Positions 17,475-25,354 of a stretch of 64,000 bases of DNA are shown here, one piece after another; within the stretch, counting starts at the first letter, position 1; every line of letters starts with the position of its first letter. Source of the DNA: Candidatus Siliceabacter maunaloa. Lineage in GTDB: Bacteria > Actinomycetota > Thermoleophilia > Solirubrobacterales > Solirubrobacteraceae. Below the pieces are notes generated by a model, which was given only the letters and a program-made list of their open reading frames with translations, was not told where the DNA came from and did no database searches. A program made the translations under genes and the position numbers. Location: positions 62,001 through 126,000 of the forward strand of contig JANDLV010000002.1 of the NCBI GenBank assembly GCA_024330185.1. Reading direction: 5' to 3'.

Positions 17475-17547
17475 GTGCGTAATATGTTGTGGGCCCCCGC
17501 GGCGTCCGAGCCGGCGCCTAGCATCCGGCGGCATGCGGGAAGCGAAC

Positions 17548-17787
17548 TCAGGCTGCGCTGCGCTGGGCCTCGCGCAGTTCCTCGGGCAGCGGCATGGGCG
17601 TCCCCAGCCGCTCGAGGGCGCGCACGAGGGTGAGGAAGCGCTCGCGATCCTTGGCGGCCGCCCCGCTGCGGTCCTCGACCTCGGCGGCGATGTCCAGCAC
17701 GTGGTAGCGCGCGTACCAGGAGGCGGCGCCGTGCAGGGCGCGGGCCTCCTCGTCGGAGAGCTGGGCCAAGGTTTCGGCGGGGCTCAT
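17548..17787 (-). CDS. Small hypothetical protein (79 residues)
   Basis: A soluble, helical, acidic protein beginning MSPAETLAQLSDEEARALHG and ending LPEELREAQRSAA. No family is recognised. The ORF is open further upstream, but the ATG at 17787 has a TAGCCT hexamer 8 nt before it and begins the compositionally normal part. It is an isolated gene between the ATPase and the restriction-modification operon. Confidence 0.6.
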   Translation of the reverse strand: MSPAETLAQLSDEEARALHGAASWYARYHVLDIAAEVEDRSGAAAKDRERFLTLVRALERLGTPMPLPEELREAQRSAA

Positions 17788-17795
17788 GGGCAAGA

Positions 17796-17801
17796 AGGCT
17801 A
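17796..17801 (-). promoter_or_regulatory. -10-like TAGCCT of the 79-residue gene
   Basis: Ends 8 nt before the ATG at 17787. The same hexamer precedes the restriction operon, the aminotransferase and the nhaA leader ORF. Confidence 0.4.
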
Positions 17802-17837
17802 CGCGCAGTCGCGGACAGCAGGACCACCGAAACCGCG

Positions 17838-17957
17838 ATGGCTCTGACCGCTCATCAGCGCGATCTCGTGGAGCGCCTGCGGGCGACGCTCGATGCCCGT
17901 GCCGGCACATACCGAGCCCTCAACGGAGCTGCGGACGTCGGCGAGTACCTGAGCTGA
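17838..17957 (+). CDS. 39-residue ORF, possible gene remnant
   Basis: MALTAHQRDLVERLRATLD starts a short amphipathic ORF that ends EYLS just before the convergent endonuclease gene. Its composition looks protein-like, and it may be the remaining 5' end of a gene truncated when the restriction-modification operon arrived. No Shine-Dalgarno or -10 hexamer is clear, and no family is recognised. Confidence 0.25.
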   Translation: MALTAHQRDLVERLRATLDARAGTYRALNGAADVGEYLS

Positions 17958-17983
17958 TCGTCCAGGCCTCCCAGACTCCCCGT

Positions 17984-19057
17984 TCAACTGAGCCACTCAA
18001 GTCGCACCACTCCGTCCGGCTCGTCGAGAAACCAAAGGTGCGTACCCCAGGCCACTCGAGCGGCACGCCGGCGAAAGGCCTCGTGAGTGCGCGACAGGAA
18101 GGCGGTGAGGAAGGCGCAGCTGGTGGCCTCGATGCCGTGAGCCTCCGCCCAGCGGAGCAGTTCCTCCCGGCGCGCCTCGTGGATCTCGCCATCAGACGCG
18201 GCAGCCTCCACGAACCAGAATCGTCCACTGTCGGCGTCGAACAGCAGCGCATCGGGCAACAGGTCGGCGACCTCGATCCGAAGCCCGAGGTCACGTAGCA
18301 GCTCGTCGTCGGAGACGTCGACCTTGCGCTTGCTCTGCGAGATCGCGACCACGCCCGGAGCGCCAAGCAGCTTTGGGGCAAGACGTTCGATGACGCCCTT
18401 GAGGATGAGCGAACTGTCGCCCGGAGTAAGTGGTCGCACGGAGCCGTTGGGCAGACGTACCTCAACCGCATGACCGGCCGCACGCCGTTCCGCTTCGAGG
18501 CGCACCCTCACGCGACCCACTGTTCCAAGGTTTGCGGTCTGCCATACGCGGATCGTCTCGTCGAGCTCTTCACCCTCGAGCTGGGGTCTGAACAAGGACG
18601 CGAAGTCGCCGCGAAGCGTCCACCCGGGTCTCGGCGAGGTTGTGGGAATCGAAGAGTCGTGTGCCATGGCCCCGAGCCGAAGCCACTCGCGGAATGTCTC
18701 GTCACGCAGCGGCTCGCGCGAGTTGTCGGCGTACCATTGCCGGTGCTCGATCCCCCACTCATCGAGCAGGGAGAGGAGCGCGCGATGGCCCCGCAGGGCG
18801 GCTCGGTACCACCGCTCCCGTTCCTCGTGGAACCGTTCCGGTCCCGAAGCGGCGGCTCGCGCGGCAACGCCATCGCACATCCAAAGGATCATGCTGGGTC
18901 GAAGGGGATTGTGGCCCTCCATGGCCCCGCAGTAGAGGCAGCCGTAGACGGCCGCTGCCGCGAGGGGCCCGGCGACAGCACGAGGATCGTCAACGACGCC
19001 GCTGGGAAAGACGGCACGCAATCGTTCCCCACATTGCTCGCGTGTGAGGAGCTTCAC
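17984..19057 (-). CDS. BsuBI/PstI-type type II restriction endonuclease
   Basis: 357 residues; predicted to cut double-stranded DNA at a specific short palindrome. The C-terminal third matches the BsuBI/PstI family pattern: LPDALLFDADSG, then WFVEAAASDGEIHEARR, then FLTAFLSRTHEAF and ARVAWGTHLWFLDEPDGVVRL. The N-terminal two-thirds is helical and would supply DNA recognition. The GTG start overlaps the methyltransferase stop by 4 bp (GTGA), so R is translated after M. BsuBI and PstI recognise CTGCAG; whether this enzyme does cannot be read from sequence. It is the last gene of a three-gene operon. Confidence 0.85.
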   Translation of the reverse strand: MKLLTREQCGERLRAVFPSGVVDDPRAVAGPLAAAAVYGCLYCGAMEGHNPLRPSMILWMCDGVAARAAASGPERFHEERERWYRAALRGHRALLSLLDEWGIEHRQWYADNSREPLRDETFREWLRLGAMAHDSSIPTTSPRPGWTLRGDFASLFRPQLEGEELDETIRVWQTANLGTVGRVRVRLEAERRAAGHAVEVRLPNGSVRPLTPGDSSLILKGVIERLAPKLLGAPGVVAISQSKRKVDVSDDELLRDLGLRIEVADLLPDALLFDADSGRFWFVEAAASDGEIHEARREELLRWAEAHGIEATSCAFLTAFLSRTHEAFRRRAARVAWGTHLWFLDEPDGVVRLEWLS

Positions 19058-20715
19058 GCGAACGCCTTCGCCAAGACCCCGGCGACCTCGTTGCTCGGTA
19101 CGCCGGCGAGCGCGGCGAGCGTCTCATCGGGCGGCAGAGGAAGCGCTTCGAGCTCGTACGCCGAGACGGCGACTGTCCCCGTAAGGCACCGATAGAGACG
19201 GTCCAGCGTTGGGGTGTTCAGCAGAGCGGTGAGCAGCTCGGCCGAGAGTCGACCGTCGGACCCGTCGATTGGGCGAAGCACGTTGACGTGGTTCTCGACA
19301 ACGACCGCCCCGCCCCAGTCGCGAAGGGTCTGGGCGGTCAGGCAAGCCACGATGAGCCGCCGCGGCTGCTCAGGCGCGGTGGTGCGCTGCACCAGGACGG
19401 CAGGCTCCGTCAGCACCATGAAGCCGTCGCGTTCGCGCGGCATCAGCCAGCGTTGAGCATCACGCGCGGTGTTGCGGCGTACGGTTCCGGCCGCGATGTC
19501 GGCCGCCCACAGAATTGGCACCGCACCGCTGCATTCCGCAGCGCTGATCTGCCGCTTGTGCCGATTCCAGACCAAGGGACCGGTACTCGCCTTCCAGCCG
19601 TAGTCACGCAGCCGCCGTGTCATTTGACTCGCTGCATGGATAAGCGCCACATCCGCACGCGCTCGCGGCAGGAGCCAGGGAAGCTCGGGGTCTACCGTGG
19701 GCAGCGCTTGGCGGCCGAGGTCGACACTGCGCACCCTGCCATTGACGACCTGTGTCGAGCAGGCGACACGCGTGGTGGGCGCTCCCTTATGGAAGACGGC
19801 GAGGCAGGTCTCCTGCAGAACGCCGGACGCAAAGACACCGGAGCGATCATCAATCAGACGCAAACGCGTGAGCGGCGCTCGCTCACCGAGGAAACGGCGC
19901 AATCGGCGGTAGTAGGCGCCACCCAGGAAGCTGGCTGGGAGTACAGCCGCCACGACTCCACCCGAGACAACCCTCTCGACCGCCGCGTGCAGAAAGACCG
20001 CGTACCAGTTGGCGTGCCCGTAGAGGGAGCTCGCCCACCGTCGACGGCTGTCAGCATCAAGCGCCGCACGGCCGTAAGGAGGATTCATGAGTACCACGGA
20101 TGCACTGTCGAATTGCAGATCAAGCCCGTTCCCGGTGCTTATGAGCTGCGGCAGCGGCGCACGCTCACGCTCCGGAACGCGCACCCACAGGGGCAAGAGC
20201 TCAGCCGCTAGGACGGCGTTGCCGATCCAAGCGGCGAATGGGTCGTTCTCGACCCCGGTGAATGACTTGGCCGCTCGCAGTAGTGCGCCTAAAGCATTGC
20301 TGCCGTCCCACTCTTGGACGTACTGACGCAGTGGACGAAGCAGCAGAGCACCAGCTCCGCTCGCCGGATCGACCACCGGGCCTTCGGGAAGAGTGATACC
20401 GCTGCGCTCGACTTCACGCCAGAGCGCATTGGCCAACGGTCTAGGGGTGTAATGCCGTCCGTATTGCTGGCGCTCAGTATGGGAAAGCGCTCCGGCGTAC
20501 GCTTCGCCGAGAGCGAAGCCAGAGCTGTAGCGGAGGGATTCTCCGGGTGTTTCGCCGAGTTCGATCGGCGGCACCGAGAGGGCTTGCCGCCAGTGCTGCC
20601 AAGCCGGGGGCATACCCGCAAGCCGGGCGCGTCGCGCCCACCAGGCGGGAACAGCTTCGACGACTCGCGCCACGGCCGGTTGGGTGGCGCCGGACGGGTC
20701 GATCACCTCGATCAC
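19054..20715 (-). CDS. N6-adenine DNA methyltransferase of the R-M operon
   Basis: A 553-residue S-adenosylmethionine-dependent DNA methyltransferase protecting the site cut by the neighbouring endonuclease. Motif X-like QYGRHYTPRPLANAL is near 84-98. The SAM-binding VVDPASGAGALLL is near 114-126 and the catalytic NPPYGR is at 211-216, with a C-terminal target-recognition half. This arrangement (gamma-type, N6-adenine) fits M.BsuBI/M.PstI. The GTG start overlaps the stop of the coiled-coil gene (GTGA). No solitary control (C) protein gene is seen. Confidence 0.88.
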   Translation of the reverse strand: MIEVIDPSGATQPAVARVVEAVPAWWARRARLAGMPPAWQHWRQALSVPPIELGETPGESLRYSSGFALGEAYAGALSHTERQQYGRHYTPRPLANALWREVERSGITLPEGPVVDPASGAGALLLRPLRQYVQEWDGSNALGALLRAAKSFTGVENDPFAAWIGNAVLAAELLPLWVRVPERERAPLPQLISTGNGLDLQFDSASVVLMNPPYGRAALDADSRRRWASSLYGHANWYAVFLHAAVERVVSGGVVAAVLPASFLGGAYYRRLRRFLGERAPLTRLRLIDDRSGVFASGVLQETCLAVFHKGAPTTRVACSTQVVNGRVRSVDLGRQALPTVDPELPWLLPRARADVALIHAASQMTRRLRDYGWKASTGPLVWNRHKRQISAAECSGAVPILWAADIAAGTVRRNTARDAQRWLMPRERDGFMVLTEPAVLVQRTTAPEQPRRLIVACLTAQTLRDWGGAVVVENHVNVLRPIDGSDGRLSAELLTALLNTPTLDRLYRCLTGTVAVSAYELEALPLPPDETLAALAGVPSNEVAGVLAKAFA

Positions 20716-21896
20716 GCCTTGTTGCGCTGACGCATGTCGCGGGCTGCGATCTCGATCTCGTCCGGCGTAGACAGAAGATCGATCTCCTCGCTGGTCTGCT
20801 CAGGCGCAGAGGGCTCGACCCGACCGAACGAGCGACGCGTCATGAGGATGCGCTCGCGGACCTGCTCCTTTGCAGGCAGCGGCTCGATGAAGGGGCCGAA
20901 CACTCGCATGTCCAACTCCTTGTCGCGCGATCTCTTGTCGCGGCCGCGGTGATCTCGCGCCTGGGCTCCCGTGAACACGCCAAGACCAATCAGGGCACCG
21001 GACACTCCAAGCTTGGCAAGCAACTGACGTGCATCGGCCTCCGGTTCAGAAGCGGCCAAACCCGCGAAGATAACGGCCGCACCGAGAGCGCAAAGCGTGA
21101 CCGCTAGCAGGATCCAATACGCCTTCCTCTCGCCTATTGCGTCATCGCGAAAGTGGTTCGCGGTGCTAGCTGCGCTGACCGCCCCCACTAGCCCCGCCGC
21201 CTCAGAGCGCATGCGCGACAGATCATCGACCAACTCCTCGGCCTGCGTGTCGATCCTCGAGCGCACCTCCGACCACTGCTCTTCGGCGCGCTCTTCCCGG
21301 GAGGTCTGTTCTTCGAGGAACTCCGCCTGTTGACGCTCCACGAGCTTGGCGACATCTTCATTAGCCGCCGAAGCCGACGCCTCCATGGCTTGGAGGCGAT
21401 CTTGCAGCTCCTGCATCAATGCCTCGCCACTCTTCTTGGTGGTCTCCAGCGTCGTCGTCGACCCCTCCGCAATGTCATCCAGCTTCTGCCGGAGCGTCTG
21501 GATCTCGTCATGCAGTGCGTTCTGATGCTGTGATGCTGACCTACGGAAGCTGGTGGCAGCATCCCGTCCAGCCTGCTCGAAGTCGCGTCCTTGAGCGGCT
21601 GGAAGCTGTGCCGCCTGACCGATCAATGCGTCGGCAAAGCTCACGGGGTTGGCCGCGACCGAACTCGTGTTACTGGTTATCTGCTCGAGCAAACGGGTCA
21701 GCTCGGTGTGGACCACATCGATCAGGAGTTCCGGTTCGGTGCGCTCTAGAACGAGGCTCAGATAGCCCGACGCCGCTTCAAGACGCGCAAAGTCATCCGT
21801 CCGTTGCGCTCGCTGGTCCTTGTCGAGTCCATGCAGGGCGTTCTGTGCGCTCTCCAGCAGCTTGGACAGGGCCCGTAGGCGTTCCTCGCCAGCCAT
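20712..21896 (-). CDS. Membrane-anchored coiled-coil protein, first gene of the R-M operon
   Basis: A 394-residue protein of unknown function. Residues 1-255 are helical with a long coiled coil (about 110-235: Q, E, K and A rich). Two membrane helices follow (about 260-281 and 292-312), then a basic stretch (DHRGRDKRSRDKEL) and a cytoplasmic tail ending RNKA. No enzymatic motif is visible. It is transcribed first, from a leaderless-type TAGCCT promoter, and is joined by a GTGA overlap to the methyltransferase. It is therefore a fixed partner of the restriction-modification pair rather than a bystander. It could place the system at the membrane or act as a second defence effector; both are inference. 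Confidence 0.8.
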   Translation of the reverse strand: MAGEERLRALSKLLESAQNALHGLDKDQRAQRTDDFARLEAASGYLSLVLERTEPELLIDVVHTELTRLLEQITSNTSSVAANPVSFADALIGQAAQLPAAQGRDFEQAGRDAATSFRRSASQHQNALHDEIQTLRQKLDDIAEGSTTTLETTKKSGEALMQELQDRLQAMEASASAANEDVAKLVERQQAEFLEEQTSREERAEEQWSEVRSRIDTQAEELVDDLSRMRSEAAGLVGAVSAASTANHFRDDAIGERKAYWILLAVTLCALGAAVIFAGLAASEPEADARQLLAKLGVSGALIGLGVFTGAQARDHRGRDKRSRDKELDMRVFGPFIEPLPAKEQVRERILMTRRSFGRVEPSAPEQTSEEIDLLSTPDEIEIAARDMRQRNKA

Positions 21897-21904
21897 AGCA
21901 AGAC

Positions 21905-21910
21905 AGGCTA
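21905..21910 (-). promoter_or_regulatory. -10-like TAGCCT of the membrane coiled-coil/R-M operon
   Basis: Ends 8 nt before the ATG at 21896. It makes the operon independent of the upstream argD transcript. Confidence 0.45.
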
Positions 21911-21996
21911 GAACCGGCGTCGGACGGAACGATGCCAGAGAACCGCTGACGGATCGCTGCGTGGCGGACCGGACGTGGCCGTGTCCCGCTCGCCCG

Positions 21997-23259
21997 TCAG
22001 CCCACCAGCAGGTCCTCCAATAGTCCCAACGCCTCGTCCACCTCGGCCTGGCCGATTGTCAGCGGTGGCAGGAAGCGCACGGTCGTCGGCCCGGTGGCGT
22101 TGAGGACGAGGTGGTGGTCGAGCAGCGCGCGGCGTACGATCGCGGGCGCTCCCTCGGGGTGGTCGGGCGTGAGCTCGGCGGCGAGCATGAGGCCGCGGCC
22201 ACGGACCTCGACGACGCCGGGCAGCTCGCGCAGGCCCTCGGCCAGGCGCTCGCCCAGCTCGAGGACGCTCGCTTGGAGGGCGGGGTCGCCCAAAACGTCC
22301 ACAACGGCCAGGGCCGCGGCGCACTGGACGGGCCCGCCGGCGAAGGTGGAGCCGTGGTCGCCGGGCTCCAGCACCTGGGCCAGCTTCGGCCCGCAGACCA
22401 GCGCGCCGATCGGCAGGCCGTTGGCCAGCGCCTTCGCGCAGGTCAGCGCGTCGGGGCGTACGCCGCTGTGCTCCCAGGCCCAGAAGCGCCCGGTGCGCGA
22501 CAGGCCGCACTGCACCTCGTCGAAGATCAGCGCCGCGCCGTGGCGGTCGCAGGCCTCGCGCGCCGCGCGCAGGACGTCGTCGCCCAGCACGTACACGCCG
22601 CTCTCGCCCTGCACCGGCTCGAGGATCAGCGCGGCTGTCTCGTCGTCGACGGCTGCAGTGATCGCGGCCGCGGTGGGTTGGACGGCGACGAAGCCCGGGA
22701 CGAGCGGCGCGAACGGCGCCTGCTTGCTCTCCTGGGGCGTGGCCGACAGCGCCCCGTACGTGCGCCCGTGGAAGCCGCGGTGCAGCGACACGATCTTGCC
22801 CCGATGGAGCAATACCACCTCGCCCCCGCGGCCGGCCTTGCGCGCCACCTTCAACGCCGCCTCGACGGCCTCGGTGCCCGAGTTGGCGAAGTGCACGCGA
22901 CTGCCCTCGCCCAGCGAGGCCGCCAGGCGCTCGGCCAGACGCAGCTGGGGCTCGGAGTAGAAAAGGTTCCCGGTGTGCACGAGACGCTGCGCCTGCGCGC
23001 GGATGGCCTCGACCACCGCGGGGTGGGAGTGGCCGCACGAGGTCACAGCCAGGCCGGTCTGGAAGTCCAGGTACTCGACGCCCTCGGTGTCCCACATCCG
23101 GGCCCCCTCGCCGCGCACGAAGGCGACGGGCTGCCGGGCGTAGGAGCGCGTGAGCGCATCGCGCTCGAGCGCCTGGAGGTCGGCGAGGGGGACGCCCGAC
23201 GACGAACGATCGGTCGATCCACGACCCTCAGCGTCGGCAATCGACCGATCGCGCGTCAC
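21997..23259 (-). CDS. argD: Acetylornithine aminotransferase
   Basis: About 420 residues; a PLP class III aminotransferase converting N-acetylglutamate semialdehyde to N-acetylornithine. It shows the cofactor-site pattern: NSGTEAVEAALKVARK, GFHGRTYGALSAT, EPVQGESGVYV, IFDEVQCGLSRTG and the lysine in CAKALANGLPIGA. I favour the GTG at 23259, which overlaps the argB stop (GTGA), over an earlier GTG at 23277. The first 25 or so residues are poorly conserved and contain a 12-bp inverted repeat (23207-23251). It is the last gene of the pheST-argCJBD transcript. Confidence 0.93.
   Translation of the reverse strand: MTRDRSIADAEGRGSTDRSSSGVPLADLQALERDALTRSYARQPVAFVRGEGARMWDTEGVEYLDFQTGLAVTSCGHSHPAVVEAIRAQAQRLVHTGNLFYSEPQLRLAERLAASLGEGSRVHFANSGTEAVEAALKVARKAGRGGEVVLLHRGKIVSLHRGFHGRTYGALSATPQESKQAPFAPLVPGFVAVQPTAAAITAAVDDETAALILEPVQGESGVYVLGDDVLRAAREACDRHGAALIFDEVQCGLSRTGRFWAWEHSGVRPDALTCAKALANGLPIGALVCGPKLAQVLEPGDHGSTFAGGPVQCAAALAVVDVLGDPALQASVLELGERLAEGLRELPGVVEVRGRGLMLAAELTPDHPEGAPAIVRRALLDHHLVLNATGPTTVRFLPPLTIGQAEVDEALGLLEDLLVG
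23207..23251. repeat. 12-bp inverted repeat at the argB-argD junction
   Basis: CGATCGGTCGAT (23207-23218) and ATCGACCGATCG (23240-23251) are exact inverted copies around 21 bp. In the mRNA the hairpin would start 5 nt after the argD GTG, where it could tune argD translation. Confidence 0.6.
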
Positions 23260-24104
23260 GACGCCGGCCGGATCCACGTGCCGATCCCCGCGTCGGTGAA
23301 CAGCTCGAGCAGCAGCGAGTGCGGGAGGCGGCCGTCAATGATGTGCGCGTGGCTGACGCCGCCGTGGATGGCGTTGAGGCAGGCCTCGAGCTTGGGCCGC
23401 ATGCCGCCGGCGACCCCGTCGAGCGCCGTCTCGACCTCGTCGGCGCCGGCCCGGTGGATGAGGGACTCCGGATCGCCGGGCTCGCGCAGCCAGCCGATGA
23501 CGTCGGTCAGGAAGATCACCTTGTGGGCGCCCAGCGCGCGCGCGACCGCGCCCGCGGCCTCGTCGGCGTTGACGTTGTAGGAGTGGCCCTCGCGGTCGGC
23601 GCCCGCGGAGGCCACGACCGGGATGTAGTCCTCGGCGACGTGGTGCAGCACGTCGACGTCGACGCGCTCGATGCGCCCCACGAAGCCGATGTCCTCGCCC
23701 CCGGGCGCGGCCTGGCGGGACACGCGGAACAGCAGCCCGTCGTCGCCGCACAGGCCCACCGCCGGCTGCCCGTGGCGGTTGAGGCGCAGCACGATGTCCT
23801 TGTTGACCTTGCCGACCAGCACCATCTTGGCCACCTCGACCGTGGCCTCGTCGCTGACCCGCAGGCCGCCCACGAACTCCACCGGCAGGCCGAGGCGCTC
23901 CATGTAGGTCGTGATGTCCGGCCCCCCGCCGTGCACCACCACCGGGTTGATGCCGACGTACTTGAGCAGCACCACGTCGCGGGCGAACTCCTCGCGGAGC
24001 TGGGGGTCGGACATGGCCGCGCCGCCGTACTTGATCACCACGGTGCGCCCGTGGAACTCGCGGATGTAGGGAAGCGCCTCGAGGAGGGTGCCGATGTCCC
24101 TCAT
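23256..24104 (-). CDS. argB: N-acetylglutamate kinase
   Basis: A 282-residue amino-acid kinase that phosphorylates N-acetylglutamate, usually the arginine-feedback step. Motifs are VVIKYGGAAM, VVHGGGPDI, VEFVGGLRVSD and the ATP-site NVNADEAAGAVARAL with FLTDVIGWL. The N-terminal helix typical of arginine-sensitive hexameric enzymes seems present (MRDIGTLLEALPYIREF). The ATG overlaps the argJ stop by 4 bp (ATGA). Confidence 0.96.
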   Translation of the reverse strand: MRDIGTLLEALPYIREFHGRTVVIKYGGAAMSDPQLREEFARDVVLLKYVGINPVVVHGGGPDITTYMERLGLPVEFVGGLRVSDEATVEVAKMVLVGKVNKDIVLRLNRHGQPAVGLCGDDGLLFRVSRQAAPGGEDIGFVGRIERVDVDVLHHVAEDYIPVVASAGADREGHSYNVNADEAAGAVARALGAHKVIFLTDVIGWLREPGDPESLIHRAGADEVETALDGVAGGMRPKLEACLNAIHGGVSHAHIIDGRLPHSLLLELFTDAGIGTWIRPAS

Positions 24105-25354
24105 GTCGTGTACTCCGCGTTGATCCGGATGTACTCGTGGCCCAGGTCGCTGAAGAAGACCTCGGTCTCGGCGCCGTCGCCGGGCACGGTGACCACGTAC
24201 TCCACCTCGCTGGCGCGCACCCGGCGGGCCAGGTCCTGGTGGTCGTGGGGGACCGCCACCCCAGCGCGGCAGACCGCGACGCCCTCGATGTCCACGTCGA
24301 CGGGCAGCGGCGCGGCGCCGGGCAGCGCGGCGCCGACGGCCTGCACGATGCGCCCCCAGTTGGGGTCCGCGCCGTGCAGGGCGGTCTTGACCAACGGGGA
24401 GTCGGCGACCGCGCGGGCGACCGCCTCCACGGCGGCCTCGTGGCCGCCGCGCACCACCACGCGACCCACCCGCTCGGCGCCCTCGCCGTCGCGGGCGATC
24501 ATCAGCGCGAGCTGACGCAGGAGGGCGTCCATGGCCTCGCCCAGGCGCAGCTCGTCCTGGCTGTCGGGCGCGACGTGCACCCCGCTGGCACCCGAGCACA
24601 GCAGTATCGCCGTGTCGTTGGTGGAGAGCTGGCCGTCGACGGTGATGCGGTCGAACGAGCGCTTGACGCACACGCCCAGGAGGAGGTCGGCGGTCTCGGG
24701 GGCCAGCGCGGCGTCGCACTCCACGAAGCACAGCAGGGTGGCCGAGAACGCCGGGGCGATCATGCCCGCGCCCTTGGCCTGGGCGCTCAGCCGCACGGTG
24801 CCCGACGGCAGCTCCACCTCGAGGCTGGCCTGCTTCTCGAAGGCGTCGGTGGTGCGGATGGCCCGCGTGAGGCCCTCGTCGCCGTCGGCGCTCAGCGCGC
24901 CGGCGGCCTGCTCCAGGCCGCGCTCGACCGCGTCGCCGTCCAGCGGGACGCCGATAACCCCGGTGGAGCAGACCGCGACCTGCCCTCCATCGACCCCCGC
25001 CAGCCGGGCGGCCACAGCCTGCATGCGCGCAGCAGTCTCGAAGCCCTCAGGACCCGTCGCGCAGTTGGCGTTGCCGGCGTTGACGGCCACGGCGCGCAGG
25101 CCCTCCAGGGTGCACCGCTCGCGGGTCAGCAGCACGGGCGGCGCCTGGGTGGCGGAGCGCGTGAAGCGCGCCGCGCTGACGGTGTCGGGCGGATCGCTGA
25201 CCAGCAGGCCGACGTCGGGCCGCCCGGAGGGCTTGATGCCCGCGGCCACGCCCGCCGCGCGGAAGCCCGCGGGCAGGCCCCCGGGCAGCTCACGCACGTG
25301 GGGCGGGCACTCGACCCAGCGCGAGGAGAAGAACGGGACGCCGGGTGGGGTCAC
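24101..25354 (-). CDS. argJ: Glutamate N-acetyltransferase / amino-acid acetyltransferase
   Basis: A 417-residue OAT-family enzyme that recycles the acetyl group from N-acetylornithine to glutamate and may also use acetyl-CoA. It is made as a proenzyme that cleaves itself. The site is the Ala-Thr bond in KGAGMIAPAFSATLL, where the threonine becomes the N-terminal nucleophile of the beta chain. Compared with the usual IAPNMATML this has one extra residue before the Ala-Thr. The GTG at 25354 overlaps the argC stop (GTGA). Confidence 0.95.
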   Translation of the reverse strand: MTPPGVPFFSSRWVECPPHVRELPGGLPAGFRAAGVAAGIKPSGRPDVGLLVSDPPDTVSAARFTRSATQAPPVLLTRERCTLEGLRAVAVNAGNANCATGPEGFETAARMQAVAARLAGVDGGQVAVCSTGVIGVPLDGDAVERGLEQAAGALSADGDEGLTRAIRTTDAFEKQASLEVELPSGTVRLSAQAKGAGMIAPAFSATLLCFVECDAALAPETADLLLGVCVKRSFDRITVDGQLSTNDTAILLCSGASGVHVAPDSQDELRLGEAMDALLRQLALMIARDGEGAERVGRVVVRGGHEAAVEAVARAVADSPLVKTALHGADPNWGRIVQAVGAALPGAAPLPVDVDIEGVAVCRAGVAVPHDHQDLARRVRASEVEYVVTVPGDGAETEVFFSDLGHEYIRINAEYTT

